From contig JAJDUP010000033.1 in assembly GCA_022826565.1 (NCBI GenBank), positions 186,001 through 250,000 of the forward strand: a stretch of DNA of 64,000 nucleotides, written 5' to 3'. Below are positions 50,835 to 58,584 of the stretch, piece after piece. Within the stretch, counting starts at the first letter, position 1. Every line of letters begins with the position of its first letter. Both the position numbers and the translations under genes were made by a program. The stretch is from Gemmatimonadota bacterium (GTDB taxonomy: Bacteria; Gemmatimonadota; Gemmatimonadetes; Longimicrobiales; Gaopeijiaceae). Below the pieces are notes generated by a model. That model ran no database searches. It was not told where the DNA came from and saw only the letters and a program-made list of their open reading frames with translations.

Positions 50835-51936
50835 TCAGCCGCCCGCGCGGCGGAGTATCGCAGCCGCTTCTGAACTGCCGTTGAGCTCTGCGGCCTCCAG
50901 AGGCGTGTGGCCAGTGTAGTCGCGGACCGACACATCTGCGCCGGCCTCGAGCAGGGGCGTTCAGGGTGTCCGTATTGTCCGCATCCGCCGCCCAGTGCAA
51001 GGGGGTCTCACCTCTTGCGCTCCTTGCGTTCAGGTCCGCCCCGGCCCGGATGAGCGCCTTGGCGACATCGAGGCCGCGGCTGAAGGACGCCGCGCGGTGC
51101 AGGGGTGTTGCGGACGTTGCCAGCTCCCGGGCGTCCACGTCCGCCCCGGCTTCGATAAGGGCGAGAGCCACTTCGGGGTTCTCGTTGGCATACAACGCCC
51201 TCAGGAGAGGCGTATCCCCATGCCCGTTCCCGGCGTTTACGTCGGATCCCGCGTTGATGAGAGCCAGCGCTACTTCGGGGTTCTCGTTGTTTGCCGCCGC
51301 CAGGTGGAGTGGTGCCTCGTCGAGTTGGCCCGCACGCGCGTCGAGATCGGCCCCGGCCCGGACAAGATCCAGGACCATCTCGGGGTTCCTGTTGGCCCGT
51401 GCCGCGAGGGAAAGGGCTGTCGGTCCTCCGGGGTTCGTCGCGTTCACGTCCACTCCGGCGCGGACGAAGGTCAAGGCTACCTCCGGATTCCCGTTGGATA
51501 TCGCCGCGCCGAGCAGGTGTCGGGTTTCGGCGCGTGCGCCGGCTCCGAGAAAGGCCAGAGCCACCTGGGGATTCCCGTTGTACCGCGCAGCCATGTCCAG
51601 TGGTGCCCGGCGCATGGCGCTTGTGCCGAAGTAGTCGTCCAGGGCATGGATGTCGGCCCCGGCCCGGATCAGGGTCAGGGCCACTTCCGGGTTCTCGTTC
51701 CACGCCGCCGCCAGGTGCAGGGGCGTCAGATCGGTAGAATCCCGGGCCGACACATCCGCCCCCGCTTGCAGGCAAGTCCTCGTATCGCCGGGAGTTGCCA
51801 GCCTGAAAAAGGCTTCAGTATTCCATGTTGCACAGTCGGGGGGCGCGCAAGTCGTCAGGAGGCAAGCTGTCAGGAGCAGACTGGTGGGTCGCAACGTCGG
51901 AGGCCTTCCGGAGATGCGGGAAGCGATGGTCACCAT
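50835..51936 (-). pseudogene. Ankyrin-repeat lipoprotein with a one-base frameshift near its 3' end
   Basis: From ATG 51936 there is a signal with a lipobox (LLLTACLLTTC), then about ten ankyrin repeats (NPEVALTLIRAGADIHALDD; TALSLAARANRNPEMVLDLVRAGAD). At a G run 50954-50957 the frame breaks. With one base fewer, the last repeat continues as ALLEAGADVSVRDYTGHTPL and the gene ends at TGA 50835. As read, translation instead runs on to 50626 through nonsense that overlaps the S9 gene. Either a recent mutation, slippage, or an assembly error. An operator-like motif lies 40 bp upstream. Confidence 0.75.
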
Positions 51937-51973
51937 CGTTCGGGGACGCGGCAAGTAAAGAGAACACGACAAT

Positions 51974-51992
51974 ATGTAATGTTGACGTTACA
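51974..51992 (-). promoter_or_regulatory. Operator-like motif, copy C of the recurring motif
   Basis: Plus strand ATGTAATGTTGACGTTACA shares the first nine and last five of 19 bases with 27720-27738. The minus-strand 15-mer is TGTAACGTCAACATT. It sits 38-56 bp before the ankyrin lipoprotein ATG, the expected place for a promoter operator, and touches the end of soxG. Confidence 0.5.
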
Positions 51993-52650
51993 CAAACAAC
52001 GCCTCCGCGAAGGCTTGGCGGAACGTCTCTTCGCCCCCGGGCCGGAGTCCCGAGAGTCCGCCGGAATCGAGCGTTGCCCTGGCAAACGTTTCGCCATAGC
52101 CGCGGGCGCAGGTCATCACGACGAGGTCGTCGGCGAAGGTGACGATCTGGCAGGGTACGTGGAGGACGGGTCCCTGGGTGAGGAAGGGCCGGGGGCGGGC
52201 CGGGGCGAAGAGGTCGAGGGGGGTGAGGTGTTCGAGCACTTCGGGGACGCCGGCACCCACGAGGGCGAGCATGCAGTGGCCATCGGTGGTCTCCGTGAGG
52301 CCGGGGTCGGGGGGAGCGGGGGGCGGCGCGGCGGTGCCGAGGTGCCAGATCGCGACCTGGGTGCGGTTCATGCGGTTGATGACGAGCGGGCGGTGGACGC
52401 CGACCTGGCCGAAGCGCTCCGGGACTGGCAGGTCCATGGGCCGACGGGTCGCGACCTGGCCGTGCTGGTAGTCCCAGCGGTGCCGGTGGGAGAGGTCGAC
52501 GAGGAACGGGCCCGGGTGGTCGTCCTCGCGCTGGTAGCGGAGGACGACGGTCCAGCCGTCGCGTTGCTCGGTGGCTGTGGGGGTCGCGCCGAAAGAGACC
52601 GGGGAGCGGCGGTGCGAGGGTCGATGCCGGGTGGGGGCGTCGGTCATCAT
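51988..52650 (-). CDS. soxG: Sarcosine oxidase gamma subunit
   Basis: 220 residues. ATG 52650 overlaps the soxA stop (ATGATGA). Short conserved blocks (VATRRPMDLPVPERFG; VVMTCARGYGETFARATLDSGG) and position at the end of soxB-D-A fit SoxG, the weakly conserved gamma subunit of heterotetrameric sarcosine oxidase. Assignment rests largely on context and size. Confidence 0.75.
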   Translation of the reverse strand: MMTDAPTRHRPSHRRSPVSFGATPTATEQRDGWTVVLRYQREDDHPGPFLVDLSHRHRWDYQHGQVATRRPMDLPVPERFGQVGVHRPLVINRMNRTQVAIWHLGTAAPPPAPPDPGLTETTDGHCMLALVGAGVPEVLEHLTPLDLFAPARPRPFLTQGPVLHVPCQIVTFADDLVVMTCARGYGETFARATLDSGGLSGLRPGGEETFRQAFAEALFV

Positions 52651-55643
52651 GCACGCAACCTTGTGCCCTTCGGGTCGTAGAAGTGCGGCGATGTCACCGT
52701 GGCGGAGAAGGTCGCCCTCTTCCCCGGCTTCTCCTCCTGCTGGAGCTGGATGGTGCCACCCCTCGCGGCGCACTCAGCGCGCACGAGCGCCATCCCGTAC
52801 TGCCAGCCGAGCGTGTCGCTGCGGCGCGTCGTGCACACGTATCCGACGATTTCGCCGTTGGCAATCACGACCGCACCGTCGCAAAGCGGGGGCGCGTCGG
52901 CCGGAGACCCCTGCCCTGCGGCGACCCGGAAACCCACCAGCTTCATGCGGCCCGGCTGCTGCTCGCAGGCCCGCAGCGCGGGGGCGCCGACCTTCTTCGA
53001 CGCGGTGTCGTCGCGGTCCCACATCCACCCCATGCCGATGTCGGTCAGGGTGACGCGCTGCTCCGATTCGGCTCCGATGATGACGTGGCCCTTCTCGGCG
53101 CGAAGGCAGTACTGCGCTTCGAGGCCGAACGGCGCGATGCCGAGGTCGGCGCCCGCCTCCAGGAGGAGGTCCCACAGGTAGCGGCTGTAGCTCGCCGGGG
53201 CGTGCAGTTCGTACGACAGTTCGCCCACGAAGCCCAGGCGGAGGCAGCGGGCCTCGACGCCGTCCCCGACGGTGATGCGCCGGCAGGCCATGTACGGGAA
53301 CGCGTCGTTCGAGACGTCGTCGGTGGTCACCCGCGCGAGCACCCGGCGTGCGTTGGGCCCGGCGATGTTGAGCGATCCCAGCACGTCAGTGAGGTTGACC
53401 AGGTTGTAGTCCCAGCCGTCGTAGCGGGTGTGGAAGCGGAACCACTCCACCGTCGTGCCGGCGCGGCCGGAGCTGGTGGTGAAGTAGTAGTCGCCGTCGC
53501 CCTCCCTGACGACGACGCCGTCGTCCATGAGCTGGCCCATGTCGTTGCACATCGCCGAGTACTTGCAGCGGCCGGGGCGGGCGGTGCTCATGTCGGAGAT
53601 GTAGACGCGCTGGAGTGCGTTCAGGGCGTCGGGGCCGTGGATGCGGAACTTCCCGAGGGGCGAGCTGTCGAGGATGCCGACGTTGTTGCGGACGTTGAGG
53701 ATCTCGTCGCGGCAGGCGGGGTCGTCGCTGAATTGGCGGGCGCGCTGCCAGGGGCCGGCCCAGCGGAAGACGGCGCCGCGGACGGCCTGCTCGTAGTGGA
53801 GTGGCGTCCGTTTGTGCACGTCGTGGCCGGGGCCGGCGAGGGTGGCGAGGCTGGGGGCGACGAGGGGCGGGCGGACGGTGGTGGGGGTGGCGGCTTCGGG
53901 GGGGTCGCCGCGGAGGTCGGCCATGATCATGGCGAGGTTCTGGCCGGTGACGCGGTACTGGCCCGGGCCGAGCCCGAATCCGCCGAAACGCTTGGCGAGT
54001 TCCGGGACGTCGAAGCCCTGTGCCGCGGATTCCTTGACGTTCTTCCAGGTGCCGTCCTCGTCGAGGTCGACGAAGGCCTTGGCGCCGCGGCCGATGGCGG
54101 GGCCGTGGCGGATGTCGCAGCCGGGGGGCGGGCCGGGGAGGGATGCGAGTTCGCGGCGGGCGGCTTCGAGCGGGCCAGTCGGATCTGGTGGACGCCCCGC
54201 CGACCGACCCGCGCACAGAGCCGCCGCCCGGTATCCCTCCACGCGCCCCGACGCCTCGATCGCGCGAGGGTCGCGCAGCCCGGTCATGCTCCCGGCCGCG
54301 AATACGCCCGGCGGCAGTTTGGCGGGCCGGTAGCTGTGCGTGTGGGTGCAGTAGGCCAGCTTCGCCTTCGCGGTGGCGAGCACCCCGATGCGGGACTGCA
54401 TTCCGGCGTTGGCGATGAGCAGGTCGCAAGGGAAATGACTCGCGCCGGCGCCGGTCAGAGGGCGCAGTTCGCACCCTTTCAACCGCCTGCCGCCCATCGC
54501 CCGCGAGGCGGCCCACCCCGGCAGGAACGGGATGCCCCGCTCCTCGATCGCCGCGACCAGCGCAGGGTCCTGCCGCCCCTCCCCGCGCGCATCGGCGACG
54601 GCCTGAACCGCGATGCCCAGGTCGGAGAGGTCGACCGCAGCCTCCAGACTCAGGTCGTCTCCCACGCTGAACACCGCCGCTTCGCCCGGCCTCACCCCGT
54701 AGGTGCGGGCCAGCCGCCAGGCCGCCCCCGCCTGCATCACGCCGGGACGGTCGTTGTGGTTGAAGACGAGCGGCCGGTCCATGCACCCGGCGGCCACGAC
54801 CACCGTCTTGGCCCGACACTCCCAGTGACACTCCTGGAAAGGGTCGTTCTCGTCGCCCACCGTGAATCCCGTGACCAGGTTTTCGCCCCAGACACCCGTC
54901 ACCGGCGAGCTTGTGAAGACTTTCACATTCTCTTTGGCCAGCAGGCGCGCGGCCAGCGCCTCGCCCCGCCGGTGCAGCGCCTCGCCCTCGTACTCGCGCA
55001 CGCGCCAGGCCAGGTGACCGCCCAGCCGGGGCCGCCGTTCGAACAGGCACACCCGCAGGCCGCCCTCCGCCGCGGCCAGTGCGGCCGAAATGCCGGCCGG
55101 GCCGCCCCCCACCACTGCGACGTCCGCGTTCAGGTACCGTTCCGCCCTCGTCCCGGAGGCGTAGTCGCCGCGCGGATCCAGCACCCCCGTCCCCGCCATC
55201 CGCCGCAGCCCGTTCTGGAAGAGCGGCCAGAGGCGGTAGGGTCGGTGGAAGAGGTGGTAGTAGAACCCTGCCGGCATCAGCCGGTCGAAGGGGTTGATGA
55301 TGCCGAACCGGTCCGTCTTCGGGTTTCCGCGGACATTCTGGGCGTGCACGGTCATGCCCGGCCGAAGTGCCGTCGTCTCGGCACATTCGTTCGGCACGCC
55401 GTCGATCGCCAGGAAGGTGTTGGACGACTCGCCGTCGATGCTGTAGAGGCCGCGCGGGCGGTGGTACTTGAGGCTGCGTCCGAAGATTCGCACGCCGGCG
55501 GCGTACATGGCCGAGGCCACGGTGTCGCCGGCGAATCCGGTGAGCGGCCGTCCGAGCCAGGTGAACTCGAGGGGGCGGGAGAAGTCGACCTGGCAGGTGG
55601 GTCCGGCGGGGAGGCGGCCGGGGGGCAGGCGGTCAACCGGCAT
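52647..55643 (-). CDS. soxA: Sarcosine oxidase alpha subunit
   Basis: 998 residues from ATG 55643, chosen because GGAGG lies nine bases upstream; another ATG is at 55652. Domains: N-terminal ferredoxin-like fold without cluster cysteines (~15-110), NAD-binding Rossmann DVAVVGGGPAGISAALAAAEGG (~175), an inserted SoxA_A3-like region, then a GcvT aminomethyltransferase-type domain (~600-998; SPLGKFRIHGPDALNALQRVY) that binds tetrahydrofolate. The enzyme oxidises sarcosine to glycine, H2O2 and methylene-THF. Overlaps soxD upstream and soxG downstream. Confidence 0.93.
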   Translation of the reverse strand: MPVDRLPPGRLPAGPTCQVDFSRPLEFTWLGRPLTGFAGDTVASAMYAAGVRIFGRSLKYHRPRGLYSIDGESSNTFLAIDGVPNECAETTALRPGMTVHAQNVRGNPKTDRFGIINPFDRLMPAGFYYHLFHRPYRLWPLFQNGLRRMAGTGVLDPRGDYASGTRAERYLNADVAVVGGGPAGISAALAAAEGGLRVCLFERRPRLGGHLAWRVREYEGEALHRRGEALAARLLAKENVKVFTSSPVTGVWGENLVTGFTVGDENDPFQECHWECRAKTVVVAAGCMDRPLVFNHNDRPGVMQAGAAWRLARTYGVRPGEAAVFSVGDDLSLEAAVDLSDLGIAVQAVADARGEGRQDPALVAAIEERGIPFLPGWAASRAMGGRRLKGCELRPLTGAGASHFPCDLLIANAGMQSRIGVLATAKAKLAYCTHTHSYRPAKLPPGVFAAGSMTGLRDPRAIEASGRVEGYRAAALCAGRSAGRPPDPTGPLEAARRELASLPGPPPGCDIRHGPAIGRGAKAFVDLDEDGTWKNVKESAAQGFDVPELAKRFGGFGLGPGQYRVTGQNLAMIMADLRGDPPEAATPTTVRPPLVAPSLATLAGPGHDVHKRTPLHYEQAVRGAVFRWAGPWQRARQFSDDPACRDEILNVRNNVGILDSSPLGKFRIHGPDALNALQRVYISDMSTARPGRCKYSAMCNDMGQLMDDGVVVREGDGDYYFTTSSGRAGTTVEWFRFHTRYDGWDYNLVNLTDVLGSLNIAGPNARRVLARVTTDDVSNDAFPYMACRRITVGDGVEARCLRLGFVGELSYELHAPASYSRYLWDLLLEAGADLGIAPFGLEAQYCLRAEKGHVIIGAESEQRVTLTDIGMGWMWDRDDTASKKVGAPALRACEQQPGRMKLVGFRVAAGQGSPADAPPLCDGAVVIANGEIVGYVCTTRRSDTLGWQYGMALVRAECAARGGTIQLQQEEKPGKRATFSATVTSPHFYDPKGTRLRA

Positions 55644-55905
55644 CGCCGCCATCCTCCACCTCGCGATTCGTACTCGGGTCCCTCGTCGTCTTGAACCACA
55701 CGCCGCACCCCTGGCCGTGATACCACCACTCCTGTTGCGGTGCCGCGTGCGCCCCGCCCGGAATCATCCGGTATTGCGTCCAGCGGAAGTGTTCCTCGGC
55801 GGTCAGTCCCTCCTGGGTCGGGCGCGGGCCGCGCTCCTGGCCGCCGAATGTGAACTCGTACACGTCGCGCTTGCCGCAGACGGGGCAGGTCAGCCGGAAG
55901 GTCAT
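55633..55905 (-). CDS. soxD: Sarcosine oxidase delta subunit
   Basis: 90 residues. FRLTCPVCGKRDVYEFTFGG holds the CxxC zinc ligands, completed by His and Cys in WYHGQGCGVWF. It is the small zinc-binding delta subunit of the heterotetramer. Between soxB (13 bp) and soxA (overlap). Confidence 0.95.
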   Translation of the reverse strand: MTFRLTCPVCGKRDVYEFTFGGQERGPRPTQEGLTAEEHFRWTQYRMIPGGAHAAPQQEWWYHGQGCGVWFKTTRDPSTNREVEDGGDAG

Positions 55906-55918
55906 GTCGTCCCGCCCG

Positions 55919-57139
55919 TCAGTCCCAATGCCCGTACTTCATGACCGCAGCCGTCTCGCCCGAGTAGCGGCCCTCCAGGAAACGTTTCAGCTGAAACGCC
56001 TTGAGGATCTCCGGCCGCTGGCCCGTGGCCATGTAGTCCGCCATGTACTTCCCCGCCACGGGCCCCGACTTGAAGCCGAAGTACCCCCAGCCGGCGTCCA
56101 GGTAAAGGCCGTCGTAGCCCAGGTTGCCGTCCATGATCGGCGCCATGTCGGGCGTCATGTCGGCGAGGCCGGCCCAGATCCGCATGAAGCGCACGCCGCG
56201 CAGGGCGGGGATGAGCTCGACCAGCGCCTCGGCCTGGTGCTTCAGGTAGTACGCGGTGGCGTCGTTCGTGTAATTGACCTGCGGGTCCATATGGGCGCCG
56301 GTCGCGATCTCGCCCTTGAGGGTCTGGTTCGCGTAGACGTGGTACGCGCCCGAGCTGAAGACGTGGTCGAGGAAGGGCTTGAGCGGCGGGGTGACCATCG
56401 CCTGGATCGTGAGGGGGTGGATGGGGAGCTCTATCCCCAGCATCGCGGCCACGGCGGCGCCGTAGCCGCCCGCCATGATCCCGAGGCGTTTGCAGCCGAT
56501 GGCGCCCAGGCTCGTGCGAACCCCGGTTATGCGCCCGCCGCCCGTGTCGATCCCCTGCACCTCGCACCCCTGGTGGATGTGCACGCCGTGCTCACTCGCT
56601 CCCTTGGCAAGGCCCCAGACCACCGCGTCGTGCCGCACGATCCCGCCCGGCGGGTGGAACAGGCCGCCATGGATCGGGAAGGCGGGACGGTCGGAGACGT
56701 CGAGTCCGGGGATGAGTTCCCCGCACTGCTGCGCATCGAGCATCTCCGACCTGACGCCCAGGTGGTTGTGAGTGCTGGCCAGCATTCGAAAGCCGTTCAT
56801 CGCGGCCTCGCTGTGGGCCAGCATGAGGGTGCCGCAGTTGAAGAACATCAGGTTGAAGTCGAGTTCGTCGGTGAGGATGCGCCACAGCTTCAGCCCCTCC
56901 TCGTAGAGGCGCACGTTCTCGGCGGTGCGCTGGTTGGCGCGCACGATCGCGGTGTTGCGCCCCGACCCGCCGAAGCCGATGTAGTGCGACTCCAGGACCG
57001 CCACGTCGCGGAGGCCGTGGGTGCGCGCAAGGTAGTAGGCGGTGGCGAGGCCGTGGATGCCGCCGCCGATGATGACGACGTCGTAGTGGCGCTTGAGGGG
57101 CGCGGGGCGCCACAGGCGGCGGAGGCGGAGCCAGTTCAC
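55919..57139 (-). CDS. soxB: Sarcosine oxidase beta subunit
   Basis: 406 residues starting at GTG 57139. FAD-binding DVVIIGGGIHGLATAYYLARTHG (~20-42), the RNTAIVRANQR substrate-side loop and WAGLADMTPDMAPI near the C-terminus match SoxB. It holds the FAD/FMN flavins where sarcosine is oxidised. Gene order B-D-A-G is the usual one, though glyA is not next to it. Confidence 0.93.
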   Translation of the reverse strand: MNWLRLRRLWRPAPLKRHYDVVIIGGGIHGLATAYYLARTHGLRDVAVLESHYIGFGGSGRNTAIVRANQRTAENVRLYEEGLKLWRILTDELDFNLMFFNCGTLMLAHSEAAMNGFRMLASTHNHLGVRSEMLDAQQCGELIPGLDVSDRPAFPIHGGLFHPPGGIVRHDAVVWGLAKGASEHGVHIHQGCEVQGIDTGGGRITGVRTSLGAIGCKRLGIMAGGYGAAVAAMLGIELPIHPLTIQAMVTPPLKPFLDHVFSSGAYHVYANQTLKGEIATGAHMDPQVNYTNDATAYYLKHQAEALVELIPALRGVRFMRIWAGLADMTPDMAPIMDGNLGYDGLYLDAGWGYFGFKSGPVAGKYMADYMATGQRPEILKAFQLKRFLEGRYSGETAAVMKYGHWD

Positions 57140-57170
57140 CAGGGGCGCTTGCCGGGGCGTCGAGCCAGCC

Positions 57171-58478
57171 TCAACCGATCACCGAGTACGACGAGTCGGG
57201 GTTGAGCGTCCGGCGGCGGCTGAAGAACCCGATGTCGCAGCTCCGGCGGGTGTACTTGAGCGGCATGGTAACCGGGTCGGCGTCGTGGTCGCGTCCGCCC
57301 TCCACCTGCTCGATCAGCGTGGCCATGAGCTTGCCCGCGACCGGCGCGTTCTTGAACTGGTTGCCGGAGGTACCCACGGCCATGTAGAAGCCGGGCAGGT
57401 CGGACTTGTCGTAGATCGGGATCCAGTCGTCGGACACGTCGTAGAGGTCGACCAGGCCGCCGGTCTGGCCCGGGATGCCCAGGTCCTTCAGGCGCTGGGC
57501 CTCGCGCATCACCTGGGTCTCCCACTGGTGGGTGAAGTTGGTGTTGTAGTCGTCGGGGTCGTCGACCCATTCGAGGATGTCGCAGGGCGGGTCCTCGGAG
57601 CCGATGAGGATGTGGTTGCCGGTGGTGGGCCGCGAGTAGCAGCCGATGTCGCCGTCCGAGATGAGGGGCGCGAGCTGGTGGTAGTCCATGCCGGCGGGGG
57701 CCGGGACGTAGCACACCTCCTGCTTGAGGGCGCGGGTGCTGATGTTCATGCCGTCCAGCACGCCCGCCATTCCGTTGATGATCGCGGAGTGGGGTCCGCC
57801 CACATTCACGACGACGGGTGCATGGATGCGGGAGCCGTCGGCGAGGCGTATTCCAGCGACGCGGCCATCGCCCTTCAAAACCTCTACAACTTCGGCATTG
57901 AACCGATACTCGCCGCCATGCGCCTCGTTTGCCCGCTGCAGGTTGTGGCATGCGAGGGTGGGATCGTCGATGTAGCCGGACTCGGGGATGTAGACGGCGC
58001 CGCGGATGTGTCCGCCGGAGGGCTCGCCGAAGCGGTCGTTGTCGGTGGTGACGGGAGGGCCGTAGGTGCGGGTGTCCATCCATGGGAAACGCGCGGCGAC
58101 CCCGTGCGCGGTGAGGTCCTCGTAGGCGACGTGCAGCTCGTCGAGGGCGGCCATCACGTTCACGAGATCGTGGTTGCGGTCGTTCTTGATGACGAGGCAG
58201 CCGGTGTTGACGTACTGGGCGAGCCCCATCTCGTCGGGCACGCCGAGGTACCGGCCCCAGTCGAGCCAGTAGAAATAGCTCTCGCGGGCCATCGCGCAGC
58301 CGTCGGGCGTGGAGTAGTGGAGGCGGATGATCGCGCAGGTGTTGCACGTCGAGCCGGAGCCGGCGGTCGGCTGCTTGTCCACGTTGAGGGTGCGGTATCC
58401 GCGCTTGGCCAGTTCGAAGCCGGTGGCGGTGCCGATGACGCCCGCGCCGATGATGATCGCGTCGTAGTCGTGGTTCAT
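57171..58478 (-). CDS. FAD-dependent amine/amino-acid oxidoreductase (DAO family)
   Basis: 435 residues. Rossmann motif AIIIGAGVIGTATGFELAKRGY, SGSTCNTCAIIRLHYSTPDG loop, and C-terminal DLPGFYMAVGTSGNQFKNAPVAG. It is a SoxB/dimethylglycine or glycine oxidase relative without fused folate domain. It lies 31 bp before soxB on the same strand, so it may feed the same pathway, for example demethylating dimethylglycine or a related N-methyl amine to sarcosine. Substrate is inferred from position. Confidence 0.85.
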   Translation of the reverse strand: MNHDYDAIIIGAGVIGTATGFELAKRGYRTLNVDKQPTAGSGSTCNTCAIIRLHYSTPDGCAMARESYFYWLDWGRYLGVPDEMGLAQYVNTGCLVIKNDRNHDLVNVMAALDELHVAYEDLTAHGVAARFPWMDTRTYGPPVTTDNDRFGEPSGGHIRGAVYIPESGYIDDPTLACHNLQRANEAHGGEYRFNAEVVEVLKGDGRVAGIRLADGSRIHAPVVVNVGGPHSAIINGMAGVLDGMNISTRALKQEVCYVPAPAGMDYHQLAPLISDGDIGCYSRPTTGNHILIGSEDPPCDILEWVDDPDDYNTNFTHQWETQVMREAQRLKDLGIPGQTGGLVDLYDVSDDWIPIYDKSDLPGFYMAVGTSGNQFKNAPVAGKLMATLIEQVEGGRDHDADPVTMPLKYTRRSCDIGFFSRRRTLNPDSSYSVIG

Positions 58479-58584
58479 GCTCCCCGTGCCTGGTTGTCGA
58501 TCTTGTTGCGGACAGCCCCGCCCGCCATGGTGAATGGGAGATGCCTTGAAAGCAAGCTAAATCCAGGTCAGGAGGCGGGCGACC

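Noticed and set aside
52683-55694. A 1003-codon plus-strand frame opposite soxA
   Set aside because: Antisense shadow of a clear sarcosine oxidase gene; valine/glycine/histidine-rich with no motif.
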